This document shows, one piece after another, positions 1-10,639 of a stretch of DNA of 64,000 bases (position 1 is the stretch's first letter; every line of letters starts with the position of its first letter). The notes beneath the pieces are model-generated. The model made no database searches. It had not been told where the DNA came from and saw nothing but the letters and a program-made list of their open reading frames with translations. Where the stretch lies: the NCBI RefSeq assembly GCF_000204055.1, contig NW_006768766.1, forward strand, positions 169,052 to 233,051. Reading direction: 5' to 3'. Origin of the DNA: Melampsora larici-populina 98AG31. Its lineage: Eukaryota; Basidiomycota; Pucciniomycetes; Pucciniales; Melampsoraceae. Made by a program: the position numbers and the translations under genes.

Positions 1-487
1 TCCACCAACCCAATTCCACCAGATTTTTGAGTGGAAGAATCACTCGGTGGAAAAATCTACGCCAGGGGGAGGTGTATATATATTTTTCCACGCATTTCAA
101 TTTTTTTGAAAAGGTGGAAATAATTTTGGTGGAAAAAACCGGGTGTTAAACCCGTGTACCCGGTAGGGATATGTAAATTTACACTTGATTTTTACCACCG
201 GATAATCCAGTGTAAAGAAATATGGTGTAAAGATACCGCACCCGGGCGGTGGGTTTAATTTTCCACCCAGGACTTTCCACTGGGTCCAATCTGGTGGAAG
301 GGCATCGAGTGTGATTTTCCCTCACAATACAGGGGATTCATAATTTCCCACCCACCGTGAGACTTTTTCCACCATCCTTCCTCCATCCTATTTCCTTCCA
401 ATCAGATGACACACAATATCATCTGATCGAGCATATCCAATACCAAACACCCAAACACAACACCCTCCTTCCCACTTACTTACGTGG
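1..487. other. Upstream flank of the Mutator-like gene, rich in TGGAAA motifs
   Basis: No coding region is visible. Roughly a dozen copies of GTGGAAA or its complement TTTCCAC occur on both strands within bases 1-375, mixed with GGGTG/CACCC words. Motif clusters of this kind are often found in the terminal regions of DNA transposons, so this may be the 5' terminal zone of the Mutator-like element that follows. No matching right end was found after 10,616. Confidence 0.35.
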
Positions 488-2039
488 ATGCCAATGTTTT
501 TAAACACTTTCAAAAGAAACACCTTTGATATCAATCAGAGGTGTCCAAGTTTTCGACATAAATCAACTCTTCAACCTTTTGAATCTCTTTTGAATGATCA
601 TTCATTCTGCGGATTGATCAATCTCTTTGCATCATTTGTCTTGTCATTCACAATGGGACATTCTCACTCAATCTTGTCATTTGAGGATGAGTGGCAGGAC
701 AAGCAGCAGCAAGACTCAATCAAGGTCAAGAACTTGGAGATACAATCAATAGATTCATATGACTTTTCACCAGACTCTTCACAATCATCTTCACAATCAT
801 CGCATTCCACATCCACATTATCTATACAATCCAACTCCTTAGATTATACTACTTCGTTACCTCCATCACCACACTGTTTGGTATCCAAATCGTTAGCCAA
901 GTCTTTTGTTAAATTAGCTCCCTTGTCAAGTTGTAGTGGTACCCCAACGTCGAGCTCTTCTTCCATCATGAGCAATGTAGAGGAATCTCTATTCGAAGAT
1001 TCCAAAGACGAAGCTCAACTCGATGCGTCTAACATCAATGGAAGTAATCACTCAGACGTTGATGACGCTACCATAGCACGCCCACGCCAACTTCAAATAC
1101 CAAAGGACAAGTCGCAGTACACAGCTTTTATTGACCACAGATCCATCGTGGATTCTCAGAACTACCCGAAGTATCCCAACGGCAACACTGTTTTTGTCTT
1201 GGAACGCAAAGACAAGATTACGAACTGGCGCCACATTGCCTGGACTTACCTGATGAAGTCGTCCAAAAAAGGAACCTGGACCATTCGACGCTACACCTGC
1301 CTTGGGGTCGTGCGGTGCTCCAAAAGCGATTGTGGGTATGCTGGATCCCCTCCTACAGGACACAAAGCACTTGAAGCACTTTTAGCCCGGTGAGTTATAT
1401 CAATCCATGGCAAATTGGCATAAATACAGTCAACTCCCCATAAGGACATATACTCATAAGGGCATACACCCCTTAGGGCATAAGCTTTTTTGCCACCAAA
1501 AAATGTGCCAGCCAAATTCAGCAGTTAAGGGCATACTTCCCCTAACCTCTTAAGGCATAACTTTTTTTTTGAAAAACCGGAAATTTATATGCATATTTCC
1601 TATTGAATTTTTCAAGAACTGTATTGCAATCAACCAGACTCAACCAGAATCAACCCCAGCCTCCAGTTTCATCAGTATCCTTACAGAATACAACACCAAA
1701 TGTCCGGTCAACACGCTCAAATTCCACAAAAGTTTGGTGTGACCAGACTTTCTTACACACCAGACAAGCCCATTCACGTGACTCGAAGTGGAAACACCTT
1801 GTACGCTGCCAACTCGGCAGAGTCTCCTTCTCTTTGGACACCCAACATCACTTCTATGGAATACGAGATTGATGAGCTTGAACATGGTCTGAAACATCTT
1901 AAAGACACTGCTGAAAATAAAATCAAAGAAATTGAGGCACATAAAAAATCAGGAGAAGTGTTGTCAACAGAAGATGAGGAATGGATTGATGATGGGGGGA
2001 ACCTTATCAATGAGAAACTTTTGATAGACAACATCCTTT

Positions 2040-2080
2040 CACAGTGCCCGTGGAGAAGGCCCCCGACGTCGGGGGCCCAA
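2040..2080 (+). repeat. Left 41-bp terminal inverted repeat of the gene-capturing element
   Basis: It begins CACAGTGCCCGTGGAGAAGG and ends in GGGGGCCCAA. It pairs with 6407-6447 in inverted orientation (40 of 41 positions). A self-complementary core centred on GACGTC lies inside the arm. Confidence 0.9.
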
Positions 2081-2339
2081 CAGTCTTCGCAAGTGTGTTG
2101 CGTTTGTGTGATTTTTGTGTCACAAAGGTCTACAAATGTACACAAAGGGCAAAGATTGCATGAACATCACCTCAGCTGAACTTCATCAGTCTGAGTCAAG
2201 GCTCACGCAGAGTAGGAGACAAGCAGCCCTCAACGCTCAGTATTACTGACTGAACGTGCAGTGTTCCCTACTGAACACCTGGAAGCTCCCTATGGACTAT
2301 CTTTGCCCTGAGAAAAGCTAGTTACCCTCACCGTTCCCT

Positions 2340-2565
2340 ATTGGCAAGCCAGCTCACTCGTCCCAACACAACTTTATAATAGCCCACTAAATCACCCAAA
2401 ACTTCACCCATTTCCTCAGCCAATCTTTGAGGCAAATCAATAACAGCTATTCTACGAGGTTGAGTAGAAGCTATTTTTCAATTTTGGGAAAACTAACCAG
2501 CTTGATTATAAGAATTGAGTCAATTGAGTTGATTTACCACAGCCTGTTTGACCAATAACTCAATC
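2340..2565 (-). pseudogene. Fragment of a DEAH-box helicase (DHX35/Prp-like), captured
   Basis: Read on the minus strand, about 2560 to 2526 encodes a Walker A stretch (IGQTGCGKSTQLTQFL). About 2470 to 2345 then encodes STQPRRIAVIDLPQRLAEEM followed by GEVLGDLVGY. In DEAH-box RNA helicases these are motif I and motif Ia, spaced by about 20 residues, and the wording is closest to what I recall of DHX35-type proteins. A stop follows motif I and the link between the two parts is broken. No later helicase motifs were found. It is a relic, not a gene, carried inside the 2040-6447 element. Confidence 0.7.
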
Positions 2566-2659
2566 CAAACAGTGCATGGTCAAAAAAATGCTCATCCATT
2601 CGATCGCACTCAAATAATGAACTTTCAAGCTTGATGATTTTGATTGTAATCATGAAGTC

Positions 2660-2989
2660 TTGCTAACAAGTCGGGCTTTACTTCATATCAAATGTCTTTT
2701 ACCATGGTCAACCTCGATTGGGTTTACTAAGGAATCTTTGGTGAGATTCTTGAAACAGTTTGAGGTTGAAGTGGACACCAACTTGACTCAGGTTTGTTCT
2801 CGCGACATCTCCATTGAGACCTCCTTGCCAACGATTCCATTCTTGATTCCAGCGCACATCCTTTTTGAATTGACAGACCTCTGGTTTATGTTGTTTGAAC
2901 TTCGAATGGCTCAACCAATAGTTGAAGGATTTACCGAAGCATGCAAGCTTCAGCACCACCTCTTCTCAACCACCACCCACGGAAACTAG
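2660..2989 (+). other. Unrecognised open stretch inside the gene-capturing element
   Basis: An open stretch of about 109 codons with no conventional ATG that I trust and no recognised domain. It contains a hydrophobic segment (LWFMLFELRM). It overlaps in another frame the start of the spliced PGG-motif fragment at 2922-3444. It could be a further captured exon or chance. Confidence 0.15.
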
Positions 2990-3444
2990 GACAGAGCCAC
3001 AATCAGGTTTACCTGCTTTCATCCCGACGCACAAAGTGCGAGAACAACCAGGTAGGTATCATCCGCCGTTGATTTGTGTTCATCACAATCGCTACGAGGA
3101 TCCAGCCTGATTTGAATAATTTTGTATATGTAGGAGGAGGCAGCGCACAAATTGTGTCTCTTTTTGGTGCTTCCTCTACCGATGTATCAGAAGCTTGGCA
3201 ACCTACTCCAATCCCAACGGCTCCGCTTTTAACACGCATTGATAGTAACAAAGCAGATGATCTCCCTCACCCTGCAAGTACCACTTATTCTGAACTCAAC
3301 ATTACTAATTTGATCAAACAAGACTCCATCACTGATCGTTCAAGGATGGTGAATCCTGATGGATCAGCCTTTGTACCCACTCAAAAAGTTAAAGAGCCCG
3401 TTGGTGGTTGCTCCACAATGGGCTCGATCTTGGGTGGCAATTGA
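2922..3444 (+). pseudogene. Two-exon fragment of a PGG-motif protein, captured
   Basis: Exon 2922-3051 and exon 3134-3444 are joined by a GTAGGT..TAG intron. Splicing creates PTHKVREQPGGGSAQIVSLF, and a second copy of the motif (FVPTQKVKEPVGGCSTMGSI) occurs near the end before a TGA at 3442-3444. The repeated 'P-T-x-K-V-R-E-x-P-G-G' theme resembles short motifs in fungal and animal proteins of the Jupiter/SPIRAL1-like type, but I cannot name the family with confidence. The surviving intron means the capture was at DNA level. No start or full-length context is present. Confidence 0.45.
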
Positions 3445-3640
3445 TTATCACTCTCTAGAATTACATCTTGTAGTTGGTACCTAAGATCGAGTCTTTGAAT
3501 CATCAGTAGAGCTATTTTTGACTGCTCAGGAGCAGAATCAATATGACTGAATAATCCTCCTGGTGAATCTAAGAAGAATAAAGTCAATGCTAAAGCTTTA
3601 GTTTGTTTTTCGCGTTTTTCTTGTGAGTTTGATTATGGAT
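3381..3640 (-). other. Possible further host-gene fragment on the minus strand
   Basis: The minus strand holds an open stretch from about 3640 to 3400 reading EKREKQTKALALTLFFLDSP and then GLFSHIDSAPEQSKIALLMI. It looks protein-like but I do not recognise it, and its lower part lies antisense to the PGG-motif fragment. It may be another captured exon. Confidence 0.2.
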
Positions 3641-3644
3641 TATT

Positions 3645-4945
3645 GACTTCAGACTGAACTGGTTGAACCACCAAATAGTGAAATCCCACTAAAGAATGAT
3701 TGACTTTGATATTTTTGAAAAAGGATTAGATTCAAGTCGAAGTCAGATTAATTAGATATAGAATCCTAACGTGTTTGATTGTTGTTGTGAACCACACATA
3801 CTGAGTTGACTTGATCATTGTTCTTGTTGGTAGTTCTAAGTGGTAGTGTTGGTGGTTGGTTGGTTGGTTGGTTGGTTGGTTAATTTGGATTGAGCCATGA
3901 AAAACATTTGATTGAACTCCAACTCAAATCTGCCTGAGTCCATACATACATCTCATCAAACACCATGCCTTAAACACACGACTTTTGTTTCAAAATATTC
4001 AATTCTAGTGATTTCAATTTCAAGCAGCTCAAACACGACTTGCGCTTCTACGTCAATAAAAATCTATGTGAACAGGTATACATCATTTATGAACACAAGC
4101 CTCATAAAACCCAAAACAAAAAAGGTGAAAATCAAACTAAACAGAAATAACATCCAATGAATATATATAATCTAGGATATGTTTATATACATACCTTACA
4201 CTAGGAAATTAATAATCATTAACCAAACTGAATCATGAGAATTACACAGAGAACTAAAATAAGAAGTTTCAAAAAGTTTCTTATAAAAACCTCCAGATCT
4301 ACGCAAAAAAAGAACAAATCAGTCAACAAGTCAGCCATCCTCATTTCAAGATTTAATAGAAGAATGAAAAGTCATTTAACTGATTGAGGAATTTGTTGAT
4401 CTTTAAAAATTATCCAACTTCACAAATTTACCAAAAGATAGGTAAACAACTTAACCCAATCATAGTATACCATAAGACATTTAATTGATTTGACCAGTCT
4501 AATATGAAAAGTATAGAAGGTAATATATAATGGAATGAAAGTAACTATGTAATTCAAACGAAAGAAAAGACAGACGTCAATTTTAATCTGAAAAAAAGGA
4601 ACTGGCGAGAAACTCAACTTGATTTGAGTAAAACATCCTTGAAGAACAACCAAATTGTAAAGAGATATTAGATTCTGATAATTTCGATTGAACCAAATCA
4701 AAGAAACTAAAAATTATAAATAAAATTAAAAGTGAAATCACAATTATGAGCAAAATCAGAAAGCCGAGGGTATACAGGTTGTAATCAACCTATGAAAATG
4801 GTGAAGTTGATCAAGAATCAAGAAGAAAAGTATTATAAGTGAAAACTGTGCTGGGAAACTCCCCAGAAAGTTCAACAAACACAATGGACAATCTTTGATG
4901 CAAAGTTCTGATCAACAACCACAGTGACAACTTTACTTGAAATCA
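3645..4945. other. AT-rich interior of the gene-capturing element, no gene seen
   Basis: Low-complexity AT-rich DNA, with a short (GGTT)n run at about 3853-3880. No recognisable coding region. The left edge of the myotubularin relic may fade into this stretch near 4950. Confidence 0.4.
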
Positions 4946-4949
4946 TGTT

Positions 4950-6068
4950 CAAAATTCTATGTGTGTTGGCCATGACTTTGACTGCGAAGTGAGTCAAGTC
5001 TTTAGATGAAGATTATTGCTGTGTATCATGCAAGCGACTGTTAAGAGAATTGGTAAGCTTTCAAGAGCTTTTTGATTTGGGAATGTTGATGAATAAACAT
5101 TACTGACAAGATGGTGAGCGGAATAGGATGACTTGGTCCAATGTTTCTTCAATCAGTTTATTGTCTTGAATCAATCTTGTATTTTTGAAGCTGATCATCG
5201 GTCGACTAGATTGAGTGATTGATGACTTGATAGTGTCACAAGAAAGTATTTAGAGTGAGGTATGTGTATTGGAGGAAGCTTGGAAGTGATATTGAAAGAC
5301 ATACCCCATTAACCCAATGAACATAAGTTCCAATCGGTAGTTGACCTTTACTTTAATATTTGACTGCATATGATAATGTAGTGTCACTGAGCTTCGCTGG
5401 CACCAGTAATAATTGCGGATAGGTTGAACAGAACTACAAATCCAAACCAACAAATGAAGTAAACAATCAGCATTTTCAAACCTAGATTTCGAGGCCAGGT
5501 TCATTTTTTTGAATAAAAGACTTACACTAAAGTAATTGTTTATTGAAGTGATTCTCCAAGCCTTTTGGTCACCTAGGGAATTCATCCTAGTGAATTCACA
5601 AATCAGATCATGAAGATTCCAACCCAATGAATGAGATTTGAATCTGAAGTTGAAGTTGAATTTGAATCCGATTTTGATCCATATAGAAAAGCATAATTAG
5701 ATAATTTATCTCCTTGTTTAAAATAATGAACTGAAGCTGTGATTGAATTCCAATCTTGTTCAAGTTGAGATTGAGAATTGAAAGTAAAAGTATAAGTGAT
5801 AAAGTTAACTAAACGGATCAAGATAGTTGGTTCTGGTTGAGATGGAAGATATTGAACGGTGGCGATAATTGCATGTGTAAACTATGATATAGATATTCAA
5901 TGATCAGTATTAGATGATTATGATGATATGATGATAGGAGTGATTAAGATTAACTCACGCAAACTTCATCATATTTGGCTCAATCGATTGAATTGATTGA
6001 TTATCAGATGGTTTCCAAATGAGATGATGAGTAGTAAGATGTAATGAACCAATTGAATGATGATTGAT
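4950..6068 (-). pseudogene. Captured myotubularin-family phosphatase fragment with introns
   Basis: Read on the minus strand from 6068, a PH-GRAM start (GSLHLTTHHLIW) is followed by an intron. Then comes AIIATVQYLPSQPEPTILIR, a strand reading FTFNSQSQLEQDW, and SNYAFLYGS. A frameshift near 5640-5690 leads into CEFTRMNSLGDQKAWRITSI. After a GTAAGT..TAG intron come CSTYPQLLLVPAKLSDTTLS, a stop, and SKGQLPIGTYVHWVNG. A further exon reads SITQSSRPMISFKNTRLIQD. Order and wording match the myotubularin lipid-phosphatase family up to just before the catalytic Cys-loop region, which I could not find. Introns are kept, so capture was from genomic DNA. Stops at about 5353 and the frameshift make it a relic. 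Confidence 0.8.
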
Positions 6069-6406
6069 TTGATTTGATGAAGTTGATGGATTGGCTTGAT
6101 GAGATAACTTTTTTGATCTCACTGTTTCTACCTACGGTCATTCCGAATTCGATTCGGGACATTCAGCAACATTGCCCCGTGGTGGCCTTGAGCATATATC
6201 TTGACAGATCCCGCATGGGCCATACAATCAGGGCAGGACCGCTCAGCGCAGCTCATCACTGTTGATGAAGTTGGATGATGGCTCAGTGCTCCTGAGGTCA
6301 ATTCCTGAGTCTGGCTGCTGGGGATGGGAAATCTGGGCAGGCTCAGTGTTCCAATTTGGCCTGGACAGAAATTTCACAGTTTTTTTGATACTTTTGCGCA
6401 AGAGCT

Positions 6407-6447
6407 TTGGGCCCCTGACGTCGGGGGCCTTCTCCACGGGCACTGTG
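6407..6447 (-). repeat. Right 41-bp terminal inverted repeat of the gene-capturing element
   Basis: Inverted copy of 2040-2080 with one substitution inside the GACGTC palindrome arm (GGGGCCC side). It is followed immediately by the second TTT of the target duplication. Confidence 0.9.
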
Positions 6448-8410
6448 TTTCTCTCGAACCTTCTGTTCCTTCACGACTCTCTCGTGATCAGTTTGACACC
6501 ATCATCCAACTTGCAGAAGCCTACACAACATCTGAAGTCATTCGACAAAAAGAAGCCTCCGCAATATCAAAGAAGCAAAAAATTGATGCAGCCAAATCAG
6601 CACCTGTAACCTCAACACATGTTTCTTCAAAGCCAAAGCCCACCAAACAGAAACCATCAAAATCCGTAACAAATAAAATTTGCTGAGCCACTTACGCTGA
6701 TAAACTCAAGGTCCTTGCTTGGCATCACAAGAACGGCGGAGTCCAAACAAAGACATGTGCTCATTTTGCAATTGCCAAGCCAGAACTGCTTCTCAAGCAG
6801 CCTCTTCTCAGCAAGTGGGTTTCCTCCGAGAATTTTATACGCGACAAGGCACCCTTGGCCAAGAATACAACCATCCGACTGCGTCAGGTCAAGCACCCCG
6901 ATATCGAAGTGATGCTCGGACAGTGGGTAGATGAAGCTCTAGCAGCTTCAGTCAACTTGAATGGCGAAGAAATTTTTGCAAAGTGGAAGGACTTTGCTCG
7001 TTTGAAAGGACTTCCTTCTGATGCGTGGCTCAAGATGAGTCAAGGCTGGCTGACTTGATTCAAGAATTGCCACAATCTGCATCACATCAAGAAGCACGGG
7101 GAAGCTGCATCAGCCAATCCTGAAGACGTGCAGGCAGAGATAATTCGGGTGCGTGCAATCACGGATGAATACGATCCATGTGATGTCTACAACATGGATG
7201 AGACTGGTTTATTTTATGGGTAAGTCCATTTCCCCATCTTTGTTCATGATGACATGCGATTTAATTGATCTCTTCTTTTTCTGATATCTGTCTTAGAATG
7301 CCACCTGATCGAGGACTAGCAAAGCAAAATGAACACAGTGTCAGTGGTGTGAAAGCTCGTGTGACTGTTGTTCTTGCAACTAATGCCGATGGATCCAATC
7401 GAACAACTTTATTGTTCATTGGGCGAGCTGAAAAGCCGAAGCCTTTCAAAGGGAAACATGGACGTGATGCCCACAATATTTGGTACATCTGGAACAAGAA
7501 GGCATGGATGACAACAGTCATCTTTCGTGAGTGGATCATGGAATGGGATCGAGAGCTCTGTAGCAACAAACACAAGATTGTACTTTTTGTCGATAACTTC
7601 TCCGGGCACACCATTGAAGACGATTCACTCAAAAACATCCGACTTGAGAAGTTCAAGCCCAACATGACCTCACACATACAACCTCTGGATGCTGGTATCA
7701 TTCGCGCATTCAAGGCTCACTATTGAAAGCGTTTTTTAAATTGAACGATCCAACTCTTTTCAGAAGGCAAGCGGGGTAAAGACATATACAAGATTGACAT
7801 CCTTACCGCCATGAACATGTGTAAGCGTGCTTGGGAGAACGTCTCAGAAGATACAATCAAGAACTGCTGGGGTCATACAAAAATTGTCAAGTTCAATGAC
7901 GATGTAGAAATGTAAGTACATAAAAAGTTCATTGTCTTGTCGTATCAAACTTCATCTCAAGTTGGTTTTGCATTTTTGGCCAGTGTCAACCCAATCCTTG
8001 CATCAGTTTCAGAGGAGGACACTTTAGCAGACAATATGGAACGATTGGAATCTATTGGCGCGGTTGATCATCAAAACATGATGTCACTTGAAGAACTATT
8101 GAATCCCATTGATGAAACACCAACCATAGACGTTGTTTCAACTGCGGGGCAGATATTTGAAGAAAACCAACAAGCCAAGGATCGAGAAGCCACTGAAGCT
8201 GAGCCTGAGATTGTCGAGCCTCCTCCAACTCATCACAAGGCTATGAAGGCCATCTCAGTTATGTTTTGATACATTGAGCATGTCGGTTCCGACCCTCTTG
8301 TAGCTTTGGATGCTCCTTTGCAGCGTGCGGAGCGATTTGTTTCCAGCAAGATCTTTTCCTTACCTAACAAGCAATCATCGCTCACCGACTTTTTCAAGTC
8401 AAAGCAATAA

Positions 8411-8660
8411 AATGTTTTCTACTCACCTCACTCAATTATACTATTTCTCCCTTTAATACTCCTGCTTGAGCTACAGACACATTCTCTACTTTGTTTTAAT
8501 TGCTAAGAGTCTATAAAATGATCAAAAAGTCGTTTTTTGGTGTTATGCCCTTAAAATCGTAATATTATGCCCTTAGAGGAAAACATTCATAAGGGCATGA
8601 TCCTCTAAGCGCATACAAAAATCTTCCGCCTTTTGGTATGCCCTTAGAGGGAGTCGACTG
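8411..8660. other. 3' terminal zone of the pogo element
   Basis: Non-coding, with several direct and inverted copies of ATGCCCTTA/TAAGGGCAT close to the right inverted repeat (for example near 8546, 8566, 8593 and 8637). The left end has the same words, so these are probably subterminal binding sites of the element's transposase. Confidence 0.5.
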
Positions 8661-10639
8661 TACTTACTCACATTGATTTGTGAATAGATGTGAGCCCTGC
8701 CCTATCACCGGATGCAATGGAATCAAGACCCATCTTGGTTGTCAGGCCTGGTGTCGCATTGACAAGGATTACTCAATTCCCAAAGCTAAATGGGGTTTGC
8801 TTTGTCATCAAGGCGTACACCACCATGAATGGCCTGAATGTAAGAAGGCCAATCCTCTTGCAAAGTCTAAGCTAGAAGAAGCAGTGTTGAATGATCCAAA
8901 GACTGAACCTATGGGTCTCAAGGTTTGCCTTTTTGATTTGACTTCTGCATTTTGTTGTCAAGCTGCTAACCAAATCAATCCAACCTTTTTTTCTCATGAC
9001 CAGGTCGGACGGGGGCATCTGGGCACAGACACAATCAAGTCTATTGTTGATGTGCATCCATCTTTTGAAAACATCGACCAGCTTGGGTATCTTTGCTGTA
9101 TTATTCTAGTTAAGCACGGTTTGATGGATGATAAGAATGACAAGGAAGGTGGCAATAAATGGCTTTTGCAATTTATACATTGGTGCGGGTAAGTATTTTT
9201 CATTCCACTCCTCATTTAAACTTGATACTGGATTTTTCCCATTTATTTTGAATACCTTCCCACATTCCACACAGACAAGGTTTGCAATTTGTTTCAGTCT
9301 CGATGGAAATCAAAGACTTCCATTTCACTTTTCAGACTCCATGGATGGCCGAGATGCTGGTATATCAAGAGAAGAAAACGCTATGTGGAACTATTACCCG
9401 GGAGCCTTACTCCGGAGGCCTTCTATCCAATGTAACATACCGGTTCTTTCAAAACGGTTACCTTTTAACAACATCCATGTATAATGAAAAACTCAAACAC
9501 TGGGTACCAGTCCTGCTGACTTGGTTGGGAGGATTATACACTGAAAACTACCAAGCCCACTTTACAACACTATTACGCCAGATTCAAAATTGTTCTTTAC
9601 CTGACAAAGATAAGAGGCAACTGGCTGAACAAGTCGTCGACTTTTCCCAAGCGCAGAAGTCCAGTTTCATAGCTGCTTATATGGATGTGTTCAATACGGA
9701 TTGAAAAACAGTGTTGTCCAAATTTTTTGGCTGCGAACAGCATTTTTCTCAAGCGGTGACTCGAATCAAGCGCAACTGCAACGTAGTACCGGCACTTCTA
9801 GATGTGAGCATAGTTATTTATTGTTAATTTTATTGTTAATTTTGATTTTGAAAAATATACTGATGGTATACTGTTTGCCAAAACAGAATCTTTGGCAAAC
9901 AAAATGTAAAGAACTCCTATTGCCCAACCACAAGGCGCCTAAACAAGAAACTCTAGACATGCGATTTGATTTTCTGTGCCAAACATTCCCACGCGCCAAG
10001 AAGTTTTTGGCCTGGTGGCACACTTCTGACATTGAAGCCATGTTATTTCAGGGTAGGAAACGACCCCCTGAGGACAATCTGCCTTTGGATGATGAGGACA
10101 GTGAAGGCAAAGGTGCAGGGAAAAAAAAGGACCAGCGACAACAACAAATGCTCAGGAGTCGATGCATCATGTGTATTATATGCTTAGGTCAGTTTTTATT
10201 TCACTTTTATTAACTCATCTTTCCACTGTCATTGATTGTTCACACTATTTATGATGTTTGTTTTTATTTCTAGTGACGGCAAGTGTGGACTCATTGCAGG
10301 AATGGTCCAACTGCTGGCGTTTGTTCAGAGTCTAGAACAAGATTTCCGGTCCCGCGAGAAGGGTATTACTGTGGTTTATGGTTCATCAAGGAAGCACTGG
10401 GAAGATGTGGTAACTGCGCTTGGTATGCCTAAACCAACCAAACAAAAGTATGTAGCCAACGATGGCCGTGCCCCCGACACAACAGACAAGCTTATCTCTA
10501 CCACTGGCAACAAAAAGGCCAAGCGAAATGGTCCTGGAAGACCACACGTGTCAGCTGAAGTCTATAAAAAGTCTGCTTTTATAGGGCTCAGACTACACAA
10601 ACTCACTCTAATTTGAGCAATAAAGCTGGGTGGGCTTTG

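Larger units (their letters stand above)
2040..6447. mobile_element. 4.4-kb gene-capturing terminal-inverted-repeat element
   Basis: A 41-bp terminal repeat, starting CACAGTGCCCGTGGAG, lies at 2040-2080 and in inverted form at 6407-6447 with a single mismatch. Each arm contains the internal palindrome CCCCGACGTCGGGG (mutated on the right). The flanks are TTT at 2037-2039 and 6448-6450. Deleting the element plus one TTT restores the pogo reading frame across the junction (NILS then LEPSVP), which proves a 3-bp target duplication. No transposase was found inside, so it is probably non-autonomous. A 3-bp duplication fits PIF/Harbinger, CACTA or Academ groups; the terminal sequence does not decide between them. 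The interior is mostly broken host-gene sequence, described separately. Confidence 0.85.
1700..8410 (+). pseudogene. pogo/Tigger transposase (CENP-B HTH plus DDE), decayed
   Basis: Coding pieces run 1700-2039 and, after removal of the 2040-6447 insertion and one TTT, 6451-7220. They continue after a GTAAGT..TTAG intron (acceptor at about 7296) to about 7912, and from about 7982 to 8410. An N-terminal helical region is followed by a CENP-B-type DNA-binding domain (LRQVKHPDIEVMLGQWVDEA ... GLPSDAWLKMSQGWLT). The DDE core shows the first Asp in NMDETGLFYG, the second in LFVDNFSGH and the third in IQPLDAGIIRAFKAHY. The C-terminus ends KQSSLTDFFKSKQ, matching a PCNA-interacting (PIP) box. In-frame TGA codons occur at 6684-6686, 7056-7058, 7724-7726, 7742-7744 and 8267-8269, so this copy cannot make a full protein. 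Confidence 0.85.
1427..8660 (+). mobile_element. pogo/Tigger-type (Tc1/mariner superfamily) DNA transposon inserted in a MULE intron
   Basis: Terminal inverted repeats begin CAGTCAACTCCC on the left and end GGGAGTCGACTG on the right. They extend about 27 bp with several mismatches, and both ends carry further AAGGGCATA/TATGCCCTT subterminal copies. The element is flanked by TA at 1425-1426 and 8661-8662, the usual target duplication of this superfamily. Both flanks lie inside one intron of the Mutator-like gene: a GTGAGT donor at 1390 and a TAG acceptor ending at 8687 join the zinc-finger halves in frame. The element encodes one transposase and is itself split by the 2040-6447 insertion. Confidence 0.85.
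488..10616 (+). pseudogene. Mutator-like transposase with GCM/WRKY-type zinc finger, interrupted and decayed
   Basis: Exons read at 488-1389, 8688-8922, 9004-9188, 9275-9803, 9887 to about 10175, and 10274-10616, all with GT..AG borders. The first exon ends in a GCM-like half (TIRRYTCLGVVRCSKSDCGY) and the second continues it (CPITGCNGIK, then GVHHHEWPEC), giving a split Cys/His zinc-binding module about 300 residues in. Exons 3-4 carry the MULE-like transposase core (WMAEMLVYQ, YLLTTSMYNEKLKHWVPVL, VVDFSQAQKSSFIAAYMDVF). The C-terminus has the segments SDGKCGLIAGMVQL and NDGRAPDTTDKL that I associate with this rust family. Decay: an in-frame TGA at 9702-9704 and a frameshift near 10,120-10,140 beside an A-run. 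The first intron (1390-8687) holds the pogo element. The true ATG could be 488 or a later one near 651. Confidence 0.75.
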
